From positions 124,001 to 188,000 of the forward strand of contig NZ_JBPZGZ010000001.1 in assembly GCF_051857475.1 (NCBI RefSeq): 64,000 nt of DNA, written 5' to 3'. The stretch is from Pelomonas sp051857475. GTDB taxonomy: Bacteria; Pseudomonadota; Gammaproteobacteria; Burkholderiales; Burkholderiaceae_C. The stretch's first letter is position 1. Every line of letters begins with the position of its first letter. The position numbers and the translations under genes were made by a program. The notes below the pieces were generated by a model that saw nothing but the letters and a program-made list of their open reading frames with translations, was not told where the DNA came from and made no database searches. Positions 9,838 through 17,910 of this stretch are shown here, in pieces.

Positions 9838-10208
9838 TGCGTGCGCTGCTGGCCCTGCTGATGGTGGCGGCCAGCGCGCAAGCCGGCGACGTCGAACGTG
9901 GTCGCGCCCTGGTGGCCGACCGCACGCAGAGCCTTTGCCTGCTCTGCCATGCGCTGAACAGCGCGGGTGATGCCAACCAGGGCAATCTGGCGCCGCCGCT
10001 GGATGCGGTCGCAACACGCTTGAACGCCAAAGGCCTGCGCGAGCGCATTGCTGACATGCGCCGCTTCAACCCGAAGACCGTCATGCCGCCTTTCCGCTCG
10101 ACAGAGGGGCTGCGCGATGTGGCGCCTGCCTGGCAGGGCAGGGCGGCGCTGACCGAGCAGCAACTGGACGACATCGTGGCCTATCTGGGCACCTTGGCCA
10201 ACCCATGA
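9837..10208 (+). CDS. soxX: Sulfur oxidation c-type cytochrome SoxX
   Basis: 123 aa with a signal peptide ending near AQA-G. The heme site is CLLCH (Cys34, Cys37, His38) and the axial Met is expected at 83 in VMPPF. The sequence follows the SoxX family pattern throughout (GRALVADR, NPKTVMPP, VAPAWQG, DIVAYLGTL). SoxX pairs with SoxA to form the cytochrome that attaches thiosulfate to the SoxY carrier and collects electrons. Starts in the stop codon of the molybdenum hydroxylase and overlaps soxY by ATGA. Confidence 0.92.
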   Translation: MRALLALLMVAASAQAGDVERGRALVADRTQSLCLLCHALNSAGDANQGNLAPPLDAVATRLNAKGLRERIADMRRFNPKTVMPPFRSTEGLRDVAPAWQGRAALTEQQLDDIVAYLGTLANP

Positions 10209-10615
10209 AGCGACGCGAGTTCGTCATGGGAGCCGCGGCGTGGGCGCTGCTGCCCGAGGCTCAGGCCAGCGACGAAGCCATGCGCACAGCCATTCGTGCC
10301 TGGGCCGGTCGCAATCCCGAAGTAGGCTTGCTGAAGATCGAGATTGCCGAACTGGTGGAGAACGGCAACGCGGTGCCGGTGCGTGTCGTGGCGAGTGAGC
10401 CGGTGGCGGCCCTGGCCCTGTTCACACCCCAGAACCCCGAGCCCGAAGTCCTGCATGCCAGCTTCGGTGCCGCCGTGGCCCGGCCCGAATTCAGCACGCG
10501 CATGCGCCTGGCGCGCAGCCAGCGCATCTTTGCGGTGGCCAAGGCGGCCGACGGGCGCTGCTGGCAGGCGGGTGTGGACGTCATCGTGACGTTGGCCGCC
10601 TGCGTGGAACCCTGA
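10205..10615 (+). CDS. soxY: SoxY-like sulfur carrier with atypical C-terminus
   Basis: 136 aa. The N-terminus (MKRREFVMGAAAWALL) looks like a Tat signal, as usual for SoxY, which is exported together with SoxZ. The body fits the SoxY Ig-like fold (VVASEPVAALALFTPQNPEP). Known SoxY proteins end in a GGCGG swinging arm whose Cys carries the sulfur substrate. Here the end is TLAACVEP: a Cys (133) is kept, but the flanking Gly are replaced and three residues follow it. Reading the other two frames does not restore GGCGG, so a simple frameshift does not explain it. It overlaps soxX by ATGA and soxZ by TGATG. Confidence 0.85.
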   Translation: MKRREFVMGAAAWALLPEAQASDEAMRTAIRAWAGRNPEVGLLKIEIAELVENGNAVPVRVVASEPVAALALFTPQNPEPEVLHASFGAAVARPEFSTRMRLARSQRIFAVAKAADGRCWQAGVDVIVTLAACVEP

Positions 10616-10938
10616 TGGCGACCCGCGCCGTCATCACGCTGCCGGCCGCCATCAAGGCGGGCGAGGCCTTCGAGGTGCGTGCCACCGTGGCCCACGCGAT
10701 GGAAACGGGCTACCGCACCGGCGACGACGGCTCGCGGCTGCTGCGCGACCTGGTGCGCCGCTTCGAGTGCCGGCTGGACGGTGAGTTTGTCTTTGCCGCC
10801 GACCTGTTTGCGGCGATTTCGGCCAACCCCTATCTCGCCTTCTGGATGCGGGCCGACAAACCGGGCGAGCTGAGCTTTGTCTGGCGCGGCGACAACGGTT
10901 TCGAGCATCGCGAGACCCGCGCGCTCCAGTTCGCATGA
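10615..10938 (+). CDS. soxZ: SoxZ, partner of the SoxY carrier
   Basis: 107 aa, full length for SoxZ and without its own signal peptide, as normal since it is exported bound to SoxY. The ATVAHAMETGYR and NPYLAFWMRAD segments are characteristic of the family's Ig-like fold. SoxZ supports SoxY during thiosulfate oxidation in the periplasm. Coupled to soxY (TGATG) and soxA (ATGA). Confidence 0.92.
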   Translation: MATRAVITLPAAIKAGEAFEVRATVAHAMETGYRTGDDGSRLLRDLVRRFECRLDGEFVFAADLFAAISANPYLAFWMRADKPGELSFVWRGDNGFEHRETRALQFA

Positions 10939-11657
10939 GGGCGCTCCTGCTTCTCGTCGTCGCTCTGGCGGCGCATGCGGACGAGCGCCGTTCGGGCCGC
11001 GAGACCATGAGCCCGGCCCTGCGCACGCTGCAGGCCGATGACACCCAGCATCCCGCCCAGCTCGCGTTGGCCTTGGGTCGTGAGCTGTGGGGGCAGGGGG
11101 ACAAGTCCTGCGCCAGCTGTCACGGTGAGCCCGAGAAGCTGCGCGGCGCGGCCGCGCGCTACCCCGCCTTCGACCAGGGCCTGCTCGACCTGCCGGGCCG
11201 CATCCAGCGCTGTCGCGTCCGCCATCAGCAGCAGGCCGCCTGGGCACCCGAGGCGGAGCCCCTGCTGGCGTTGACGGCCCTCGTTACACAGCAGTCGCGC
11301 GGCCTGCCGTTGCAGCCGCCGCGCGGCCCTGAACTGGACCAAGCCGCCAGCCGCGGCCAGCGTCTTTACACGACGCGCATGGGCGCGCTCAACCTCTCCT
11401 GCGCCCAATGCCATGACGAGCGCGCCGGTCTGCGCCTGGGTGGCAGCCTGATTCCCCAGGCCCATGTCGACGACTATCCCGTCTATCGCCTGGAATGGCA
11501 GTCGCTGGGCAGCCTGCAGCGCCGCCTGCGCGGCTGCCTGAACGGCGTGCGTGCGACGGTCTGGGATTGGGACGGCGCCGAGTTGCTGGCCCTGGAGGTG
11601 TATCTGGCGCGCCGCTCGGCCGGCATGGCCATGCAGCCTCCCGGCGTGCGCCCCTAA
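10935..11657 (+). CDS. soxA: Sulfur oxidation c-type cytochrome SoxA (diheme type)
   Basis: 240 aa with a signal peptide (MRALLLLVVALAAHA). There are two heme sites, CASCH (59-63) and CAQCH (156-160), so this is the diheme form. Cys201 in RRLRGCLNGVRA is the Cys that in known SoxA proteins ligates the active heme and is modified to persulfide. The family signature LEWQSLGSLQRRLR and the VRP end are intact. With SoxX it would load sulfur onto SoxYZ. soxB (sulfate thiohydrolase) and soxCD (sulfane dehydrogenase) do not follow and are not elsewhere in the window. Confidence 0.93.
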   Translation: MRALLLLVVALAAHADERRSGRETMSPALRTLQADDTQHPAQLALALGRELWGQGDKSCASCHGEPEKLRGAAARYPAFDQGLLDLPGRIQRCRVRHQQQAAWAPEAEPLLALTALVTQQSRGLPLQPPRGPELDQAASRGQRLYTTRMGALNLSCAQCHDERAGLRLGGSLIPQAHVDDYPVYRLEWQSLGSLQRRLRGCLNGVRATVWDWDGAELLALEVYLARRSAGMAMQPPGVRP

Positions 11658-11701
11658 CAAACAGGGTGACTGTTACGCGACCTCCTTCCTAGGATCGGGC
11701 C

Positions 11702-12499
11702 ATGGCAGTCACGACAACAAGGCGCGAACCGACACTGGAGCGTCTGCGGCTGCCGGTGGGCGAAGCCCTGGTCTTCATCGACCTGGCCACTGGCGATCTC
11801 GTCACGACGGGATTGCGTTGCTGCCTGGTGCAGCGGGGGGGCGGCCGGCTGCTTGGCCGTTCGGTCGTCACGCCTTCGGGCCTGCATGTGTGGCCGGACC
11901 TGCCTGAGCGCTGGCGCCGGCCCGAGGAGGCCGTCTGCGCCGACGTGCTGGTGCGCGATGAACTGCAGCGTTTCCAGCCCGTGAGCCTGCCCTGGCCGCT
12001 GCCGGCCCGGCCGGTGGGCCAGATCCTGAGTGACCGTGTGCTGGACGGCTTGCGACTGATGCGGGTGGGCCTGCTCAGCGCACCGACGCGAAGGCCGCCG
12101 CCGGGCGTGTTCAGTGTCTACGGCCTGCTCACCTGGCAGGGCGACGGCGAACCGGCGGCTTGGGCACGGGTCTGCCTGATCGACGGCGAAGGCCGTGTGC
12201 ACGAGGGCGCTAGCGACGCGGAGGGGCGGCTGGCCCTGCATCTGGCGCCACCTCGCCAGGGCAGCGTCGGGGCTGCGGCGCTGCGAGTCTTTGCCGATCG
12301 GGCCCTCGACGCGGCGTCCATGGGGCTGGGTGCGCCGGACATGCTGGCCTTCGCCGATCAGCGGGCCGTGGTCGCGCTGGCCAACGTCGAAGAAAAGACC
12401 GCCTTTGTGCCGGGGGCCATGGCGGCGCATGAACCCCTCATCCTCGCCAGCCAGGGTCTGCCGCCGGCGCATCGCGAGTTGCGGCTGGCGCCGGTCTGA
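11702..12499 (+). CDS. Unrecognised protein downstream of soxA
   Basis: 265 aa, starting 44 nt after soxA on the same strand, so possibly the last gene of the operon. I do not recognise it. No signal peptide, no membrane segment, no CxxCH. The first ~100 residues contain beta-like stretches (ALVFIDLATGDLVTTGLR, RSVVTPSGLHVWPDLP). Residues about 140-190 (FSVYGLLTWQGDGEPAAWARV, then a Gly-Asp turn and EGRLALHL) resemble a carboxypeptidase-regulatory/Ig-like beta sandwich. Cytoplasmic location and two beta-rich domains suggest a structural or binding protein rather than an enzyme. It could equally be unrelated to Sox. Convergent with the GST-like gene, 6 bp apart. Confidence 0.7.
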   Translation: MAVTTTRREPTLERLRLPVGEALVFIDLATGDLVTTGLRCCLVQRGGGRLLGRSVVTPSGLHVWPDLPERWRRPEEAVCADVLVRDELQRFQPVSLPWPLPARPVGQILSDRVLDGLRLMRVGLLSAPTRRPPPGVFSVYGLLTWQGDGEPAAWARVCLIDGEGRVHEGASDAEGRLALHLAPPRQGSVGAAALRVFADRALDAASMGLGAPDMLAFADQRAVVALANVEEKTAFVPGAMAAHEPLILASQGLPPAHRELRLAPV

Positions 12500-12505
12500 C
12501 GCTCC

Positions 12506-13198
12506 TCAACGCTGTTCCAGCTGCCGCCTGCCGAACAGCACCTCGCGGGCCTTGTCGTCGGTCAGCGGTTTGCGTGCGCCGGCCAGCACCTCGACGCCGC
12601 GCTGCACGGCCGGGCGCTTGGCAATCTCGTCGAACCAGCCCTTCAGATGCGGGTAGTCGCTCATCTCCACGCCCTGGTTCTTCCAGGAACGCAGCCAGGG
12701 GAAGACGGCGATGTCGGCGATGCTGTATTCCCTCCCCCCCAGATAGGTGGCGTGGGCCAGGCGCTTGTTGATGACGCTGTAGAGCCGCTGGGCCTCGCGG
12801 GTGTAGCGGTCGATGGCGTAGGGCAGCTTCTCGGGCGCGTAGATGCGGAAGTGATGCGCCTGGCCCAGCATGGGGCCGACACCCCCCATCTGGAACATCA
12901 GCCACTGCAGCACTTCGTATTTGCCATGGACGTCGGCGGGCAGCAGCTGGCCCGTCTTGCCGGCCAGATAGAGCAGGATGGCGCCGCTCTCGAACAGCGA
13001 GATCGGTTGGCCGCCGGGGCCGTCGGAATCGGTGAGGGCGGGGATCTTGTTGTTGGGGCTGATGGCGAGGAAGTCCGGGGCGAACTGCTCGCCGGCGCCG
13101 ATGTCCACGGGATGGACCCGGTACGCGAGTCGGCACTCCTCCAGCATGATGTGCACCTTGTGGCCGTTGGGCGTGGGCCATGAATACACTTCAATCAT
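12506..13198 (-). CDS. Glutathione S-transferase family disulfide-bond oxidoreductase (YfcG-like)
   Basis: 230 aa from the ATG at 13198, which has GGAGG seven bases upstream; the longer frame adds 13 residues with no support. The N-terminal thioredoxin-like domain has the PTPNGHKV and SPNNKIPAL segments and the FESGAILLYLA helix typical of YfcG/YghU proteins. The C-terminal helical domain contains YSIADIAVFPWL. E. coli homologues reduce disulfides using glutathione; that activity is inferred here from family. Divergent from the next gene. Confidence 0.88.
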   Translation of the reverse strand: MIEVYSWPTPNGHKVHIMLEECRLAYRVHPVDIGAGEQFAPDFLAISPNNKIPALTDSDGPGGQPISLFESGAILLYLAGKTGQLLPADVHGKYEVLQWLMFQMGGVGPMLGQAHHFRIYAPEKLPYAIDRYTREAQRLYSVINKRLAHATYLGGREYSIADIAVFPWLRSWKNQGVEMSDYPHLKGWFDEIAKRPAVQRGVEVLAGARKPLTDDKAREVLFGRRQLEQR

Positions 13199-13258
13199 TC
13201 GTCGCCTCCATGCGGTGTGCCTAGCAAGCAGCCCCATTCTCAGACTTCCTCACGACTC

Positions 13259-13996
13259 ATGGTGGTAAAGCAAGTCAAGCACTGGCTCGTGACGCGGGCC
13301 AACGCAGCGCGTTGGCGTCCGATCATGGACTGGGCCGAGGCACGCGGCGCCGAATTCAGCCAGACGCGTGACGGCCTGGGCTTTTTGATCGAGGCTCCCA
13401 AGGCTGTGCCCGGGCCGATGCGCGTCGAATGGGGCGTGTCGCAGCGCAGCTATCTGCCCGGTTCGGAGCTGCGCATGCGCTGCGAGATGGGCCTGCACCA
13501 CGACCTGCAGATGATGGTGGTGTGCCGCTCGCTGATGGAGAACCTGGAGCGCGCCGTCTTCGAGGCCTATACCGACACGCTCAAGACCCGTGCCGACACC
13601 GACACGCCGGAGGAGATGCGCTGGCTGGTGATGTTCCCGAAGTTCAACAATGCCAGCTCGCAGATCCTGCGCCAGCGCTATGGCATCGTCGGCGTCACCA
13701 AGGATCTGAGCTCGTCCTGGGTCGAAGGCGAGCTCGGCGAGGCCCTGGTGCAGGCCAGCCAGGACGTGCTGCCCGAAGGCCATCCCTTCGTGCTGATGAG
13801 CATGCGCGGCAACCTCTATCTGCGCACCGAGATGAGCGAGGCCGACCTGCCCAAGGTGCAGGCCCTGGTCAAGCTGCTCGAGACCGCCGCGCGCGAGGCG
13901 CAGCGGGTCAGCGGCCGCCTCGCCGAAGGCGGCGCCTGGCCGACGACGACGTCGATTGCCTGGACGCCGTCCACCCGTCCCGGCGACATCACCTGA
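13259..13996 (+). CDS. Conserved-looking hypothetical protein
   Basis: 245 aa from ATG 13259; a GTG at 13217 would add 14 residues. Neither start has a clear ribosome site. The sequence is well behaved, with no signal peptide or membrane segment, an acidic C-terminal third and a run of Met-rich helices (LHHDLQMMVVCRSLMENLERA). No motif that I recognise. It stands alone: divergent from the GST-like gene and convergent with the phosphotransferase across the hairpin-rich repeat at 14019-14226. Confidence 0.7.
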   Translation: MVVKQVKHWLVTRANAARWRPIMDWAEARGAEFSQTRDGLGFLIEAPKAVPGPMRVEWGVSQRSYLPGSELRMRCEMGLHHDLQMMVVCRSLMENLERAVFEAYTDTLKTRADTDTPEEMRWLVMFPKFNNASSQILRQRYGIVGVTKDLSSSWVEGELGEALVQASQDVLPEGHPFVLMSMRGNLYLRTEMSEADLPKVQALVKLLETAAREAQRVSGRLAEGGAWPTTTSIAWTPSTRPGDIT

Positions 13997-14018
13997 CGCT
14001 GCGCGATTTGCGGGCCGA

Positions 14019-14226
14019 GCGCCGGGCCGCTCCCTAGCCGGCCCGCGTTTGGCGATGTGCTTGCCGGTCAATCCGGCAAGCATCGCCGTCCCCTCGGGGG
14101 CTGAGACCGGACACATGGCGCCCAGTGGGCGGCATGTGCCTACCGAAGAGCTGCGGCACTGCCGCAGCGCGGTCTGCAAGACCGGTCAGGCCACGCGCGT
14201 TCAGCGCCGCGGACTGGACGAGGGGC
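14019..14226 (-). repeat. Hairpin-rich intergenic element, copy A
   Basis: Read on the minus strand it begins directly after the phosphotransferase stop codon. It shares most of its sequence with copy B at 43889-44013, which also follows a stop codon. Shared blocks in order are GCCCCTCG-CCAGT, GCTGAACGC, GGCC-ACCGG, CCCCCG-GGGGACGGCGATGC, a variable stem with loop TTGA, CACATCGCC, and GCGGGCCGGCT..GGCCCGGC. The core folds as a 7-bp outer stem (GGCGATG/CATCGCC), a 2-nt CA bulge, an 8-bp inner stem (14060-14067 with 14073-14080) and a 5-nt loop. Copy A also carries about 75 nt of extra hairpins (14109-14186) absent from copy B. Confidence 0.8.
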
Positions 14227-15300
14227 TCAAGCCTTCTGCGCGAAGCTCCAGGCCAGCTCGGCCAGGGGTTTGGCGCTCTTGGCGGTTTCCCTGGCCTGGG
14301 CGCTCGAGGCCGTGCCATCCACGACGCGCTTGGCAATGCCCTGCACGATGGCCGCGATGCGGAACATGTTGTAGGCCATGTAGAAGTTCCAGTCGGCCAT
14401 GACGGCAGTGGCATCGGCGCGGCCGGTGCGCTCGCAGTAGCGCTGCACATACTCGCGCTCGCTGGGGATGCCCAGGGCCACGAGGTCCTGGCCGCCCAGG
14501 CCGCGCGCCGCGCCCGAGGTGGGAATGTGCCAGCTCATGCAGTGGTAGCTGAAGTCGGCCAGCGGGTGGCCCAGCGTCGACAACTCCCAGTCCAGCACGG
14601 CGATGACGCGCGCCTCGGTGGGGTGGAAGACGACGTTGTCCATGCGGTAGTCGCCGTGCACGATGCCGACTTCGCCCTCGTCGCGCGCCGAGGCCGGGAT
14701 GTGGGTCGGCAGCCATTCGAGCAGCGAGTCCATGGCCGGGTTCGGCTCGGTGACCGAGGCCAGGTATTGCTTGCTCCAGCGGCCGATCTGGCGCTCGAAG
14801 TAGTTGCCCGGCTTGCCATAGGCCTCCAGGCCGCGGGCCTTGAAGTCGACCTGGTGCAGGGCCGCGATGACGCGGTTCATCTCGTCGTAGTGGGCCGCGC
14901 GCTCGGCATTGCTCATGCCGGGCAGGGTCTGGTCCCACAGCACGCGGCCGGGCATGAAGGACATGACGTAGAAGGCCCGGCCGATGACGGCCTCGTCCTC
15001 GCACAGGGCATACATGGCCGGCACGGGCACGTCGGTGCCGGCCAGGGCGGCCATGACCTGGAACTCGCGCTCGATGGCATGGGCCGAGGGCAGCAGCTTG
15101 GCCACCGGGCCCGGTTTGCTGCGCATCACGTACTGCGCGCCCGGCGTCTTCAGCAGATAGGTCGGGTTGGACTGGCCACCCTTGAACTGCTCGATCTCCA
15201 GCGGGCCGGCAAAGCCGTCGACATGGGCAGACAGCCAGGCCTCGAGGGCGGCGTTGTCCAGGGGCTTGGCGAGGGGGCGGGTGCCGGTGAATGCTTCCAT
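14227..15300 (-). CDS. APH-type phosphotransferase (ACAD10/11-like kinase)
   Basis: 357 aa with the aminoglycoside-phosphotransferase fold. The nucleotide/glycine region is near FKGGQSNPTYLL, the catalytic loop is VHGDYRMDNVVF (Asp and Asn) and the metal-binding Asp is in VLDWELSTLGHP. The sequence is closest to the group found beside acyl-CoA dehydrogenases (N-terminal kinase of ACAD10/11), which phosphorylates hydroxy-acyl compounds; no dehydrogenase neighbour is present here. The start at 15300 is the only sensible one. Substrate unknown. Confidence 0.85.
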   Translation of the reverse strand: MEAFTGTRPLAKPLDNAALEAWLSAHVDGFAGPLEIEQFKGGQSNPTYLLKTPGAQYVMRSKPGPVAKLLPSAHAIEREFQVMAALAGTDVPVPAMYALCEDEAVIGRAFYVMSFMPGRVLWDQTLPGMSNAERAAHYDEMNRVIAALHQVDFKARGLEAYGKPGNYFERQIGRWSKQYLASVTEPNPAMDSLLEWLPTHIPASARDEGEVGIVHGDYRMDNVVFHPTEARVIAVLDWELSTLGHPLADFSYHCMSWHIPTSGAARGLGGQDLVALGIPSEREYVQRYCERTGRADATAVMADWNFYMAYNMFRIAAIVQGIAKRVVDGTASSAQARETAKSAKPLAELAWSFAQKA

Positions 15301-15365
15301 GAATGTCGTCGTTCCGTAGGGCGCGAACTTTCCATTCTGAGAGCCACAGGCCGGCGCGCGTGTCC

Positions 15366-16070
15366 CTACCGTGACGCGGCCGCCAGCAGCTTCTCGCGGC
15401 TGAGCACCACCAGACGCGTCGGTTCCACGCGCACGGCGCCTTCGCGCTCAAAGGCCTTCAGCTCCTGGTTGACACGCTGGCGCGAGGCGCCGAGCAGCTG
15501 GGCCAGGTCTTCCTGGGCCAGTTGCAGGCCGATGCGGATCTCGTCGCCTTCCTGCACACCGTAGGAGCGCGCCAGCAGCAGCACCTGCTTGGCCAAGCGG
15601 GCGGCCAGGGGGCGGGTGTTGAGGTCCTCGATCATGTCGAACATCAGGCGCAGGCGGCGGCAGTTCAGGCGCAGCAGGGCGTCGTAGAGCTCGGAATGGG
15701 TCTGCAGCAGGGCGCGGAAGTCGGCCTTGCGCACGCTCAAGAGCGTGGTCTCGCCGTGGGCGTAGGCGTCGTGGGTGCGGGGCAGGCCGTCGAAGAGGGC
15801 GATGTCGCCGAACCAGGTGCCGGGCTCGACATAGGTCAGCGAGATCTGCTTGCCGGCCAGCGACACCGAGCTGACGCGCACGGCGCCCTTGGCCACGGCC
15901 GTCCACTCCTCGGCGGGCTCGCCACGGTGGGACAGCATGGTCTCGTCGGGCAGGCGGCGCACGAAGGCGCGCTGCAGGATGTCGTTGCGCAGCGGCTCGG
16001 AGAGCCTGGAGAACCAGGCGCCCTGGTCGATCTGCTGGCGTTCGGCGGGGGTGAGGGTGAGTGCGTTCAT
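15366..16070 (-). CDS. Crp/Fnr-family transcriptional regulator
   Basis: 234 aa from the ATG at 16070, or 244 aa from 16100; I prefer the shorter form because it begins in the usual way for the family. The cyclic-nucleotide-binding barrel spans about 25-140 (PGTWFGDIALFDGLPRTHDA). The C-terminal helix-turn-helix contains LAQEDLAQLLGASRQRVNQELK. No Cys cluster for an Fnr-type Fe-S centre is seen, so the signal is not oxygen through Fe-S. Divergent from the FimV-like gene, with 127 bp of shared upstream DNA. Confidence 0.9.
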   Translation of the reverse strand: MNALTLTPAERQQIDQGAWFSRLSEPLRNDILQRAFVRRLPDETMLSHRGEPAEEWTAVAKGAVRVSSVSLAGKQISLTYVEPGTWFGDIALFDGLPRTHDAYAHGETTLLSVRKADFRALLQTHSELYDALLRLNCRRLRLMFDMIEDLNTRPLAARLAKQVLLLARSYGVQEGDEIRIGLQLAQEDLAQLLGASRQRVNQELKAFEREGAVRVEPTRLVVLSREKLLAAASR

Positions 16071-16197
16071 GGCTTGGGAGACATTGTGCCGCCCGCGCAT
16101 CCCCCGGGAATGGGGTGGTCGGCGGGTGACCCCATGCTAGAGTGGTCCGCGCTGTCTCCACCCCTCATTCAACCTCATCGATAGCCGCCCGCAGTCA

Positions 16198-17898
16198 ATG
16201 CCCATCACGGCCCTGCGCCTGACCTTAGCTGGCGCCCTCACTCCCGCTTTGGCACTGCTGCTTGGCCTGGCGCCGGACGCCCAGGCCCTGGGTGTGGGCC
16301 GACCGCAAATCTATTCCACCCTGGGCAAGCCGCTGGATGCCAGCATCCCGGTGACGCTGGCCGACGGTGAACAGCTCACGGATGCCTGCGTGCGGGCCGA
16401 GGTCTCGGCCGGTGATGTGCGCGTTCCTGCCGGGCTGTTGCAGTTGCACGTCGAGGGTGAACCCGGCCAGCAGCGCATCCGCCTGCAAAGCCTGGCGCGC
16501 ATCGACGAGCCCGCCGTGCGCATCACGCTGGCCCTGGGCTGCCCCGTGAGGCTGACACGCGAGGTCAACCTTTTCATCGACCCGCCAGGGGGCGTCGCCG
16601 CGTTGCCGGTTCCCGCCCCCGCGCCTGTCGCGCCAGCCGTCGCCGCGCCGGCGCCGCGCCCGGTGGCCGAGGCGTCGCCTGCCCCCGCGCCGCGGCCCGT
16701 GGCCCGGCAGCGCCCCCGTGCCAAGCCGCGCGCCAGCGGTCCGCGCCTGGTGCTGGAGAGGCCCGAAGTGCTGGTGGCCGAGGCGCCCCGGCCTGCCAAG
16801 CCCGCCGCCAGCGCGGTCGAGACGGAGATGTCGCCCGAGCTGGAGGCCCAGATCACCCAGCTCGAGCAGACCGTGGCCCAGTTGCGGGTAGAGCTGGAGG
16901 CGAAGCTGCAGGCCGAAGCCGCGGCGGCTTCGGCGGCGGCGGCGGACGCCATACCGCGCGCTTCCGCGCCGGTCGTGGCGCCACCGGCCGTGATCCAAAC
17001 GGCCCATGCCTCGCCCTATCGCGATCCCATGACTTGGCTGTTCACGCTGGCCCTGAGCCTGCTGGCCGGCGCGGTGGCCTTCTATGGCAGCCGCTGGCGC
17101 GACGAGCGCGCCCGCCGCGAGCTGGCCTATTGGCGGGCCCTGCATGCGGCCGAAGGGGCGGGCCTGCCGCCGGTGGCGCCACCCGTGTCGCCCGGCATGG
17201 CGCCTCCCGTCGTTGGCCTGGCTGCCTCGCTGCCCGACGAAGGCCAGCACCAGGCGACCCGGCCCCAGCCCCGGCCCATGCCCTGGCCGCCGGCGCCCCT
17301 GGCGGCACCGCCCGTGATCGCGCCGCCCATGGACATGCAGGCGACCCAGCCGATGGCGCCCCCGCTGGCGGCGCCGTCGCTGTCCAACGAGGTGACGGTG
17401 GCGGACGAGTTGCTGGACCTGCAGCAACAGGTCGACTTCCTGCAGCTGCTGGGCCAGCACGAAGCAGCGGCCGACCTGTTGGCGACTCGGCTGTCGCGTG
17501 GCAATGCCGGCGCCATGCCCTATCTGATGCTGATGGAACTCTGCCAGCAGCGCGGCGAGCCCGAGGTGTTTGCCGAACTGGTCAAGCAGTTCGAGCAGCG
17601 CTTTCGCGTGGCGGCGCCGCAGTGGACGCAGAGCCTGGCGCGCGGCCGCAGCCTGGACGCCAACCCCAGCGTCATCGCTCACCTGCAGGTGGTCTGGTCC
17701 GATCCGGGCACGGCCATGCAGATGCTGCAGGACCTGCTGGCCCGCGGCAGCGGCCCGGGGGCACCGAGCTTCGAGCTGCCGGCCTACCGCGACCTGCTGA
17801 CCCTGTACAGCGTGTCGCGCGACCTCTTCGAGGCGGGGCTGCGCGGCGAGGAGGTGGACCTGATGCTGCCGATCGACTCAAGCTTCGGCCGGGCCTGA
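16198..17898 (+). CDS. FimV-like protein
   Basis: 566 aa. A signal peptide (ALALLLGLAPDAQA) precedes the conserved FimV N-terminal domain at about 30-125 (GVGRPQIYSTLGKPLDASIP). Then come an Ala/Pro-rich linker, a coiled coil at about 215-240 (LEAQITQLEQTVAQLRVELEA), one membrane helix at about 279-300, a second Pro-rich linker and a C-terminal helical region (LDLQQQVDFLQLLGQHEAAADLL). FimV anchors polar machinery for type IV pili in other bacteria; this one is short and lacks the long acidic C-terminus of Pseudomonas FimV. Possibly a polar or peptidoglycan-associated organiser; lone gene. Confidence 0.8.
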   Translation: MPITALRLTLAGALTPALALLLGLAPDAQALGVGRPQIYSTLGKPLDASIPVTLADGEQLTDACVRAEVSAGDVRVPAGLLQLHVEGEPGQQRIRLQSLARIDEPAVRITLALGCPVRLTREVNLFIDPPGGVAALPVPAPAPVAPAVAAPAPRPVAEASPAPAPRPVARQRPRAKPRASGPRLVLERPEVLVAEAPRPAKPAASAVETEMSPELEAQITQLEQTVAQLRVELEAKLQAEAAAASAAAADAIPRASAPVVAPPAVIQTAHASPYRDPMTWLFTLALSLLAGAVAFYGSRWRDERARRELAYWRALHAAEGAGLPPVAPPVSPGMAPPVVGLAASLPDEGQHQATRPQPRPMPWPPAPLAAPPVIAPPMDMQATQPMAPPLAAPSLSNEVTVADELLDLQQQVDFLQLLGQHEAAADLLATRLSRGNAGAMPYLMLMELCQQRGEPEVFAELVKQFEQRFRVAAPQWTQSLARGRSLDANPSVIAHLQVVWSDPGTAMQMLQDLLARGSGPGAPSFELPAYRDLLTLYSVSRDLFEAGLRGEEVDLMLPIDSSFGRA

Positions 17899-17910
17899 AG
17901 AAGCACCGAC

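Noticed and set aside
10560..10630. Frameshift as the cause of the odd SoxY end
   Set aside because: The other two frames read WPPAWNPDG and GRLRGTLMA; neither gives GGCGG, and the stop overlaps soxZ neatly.
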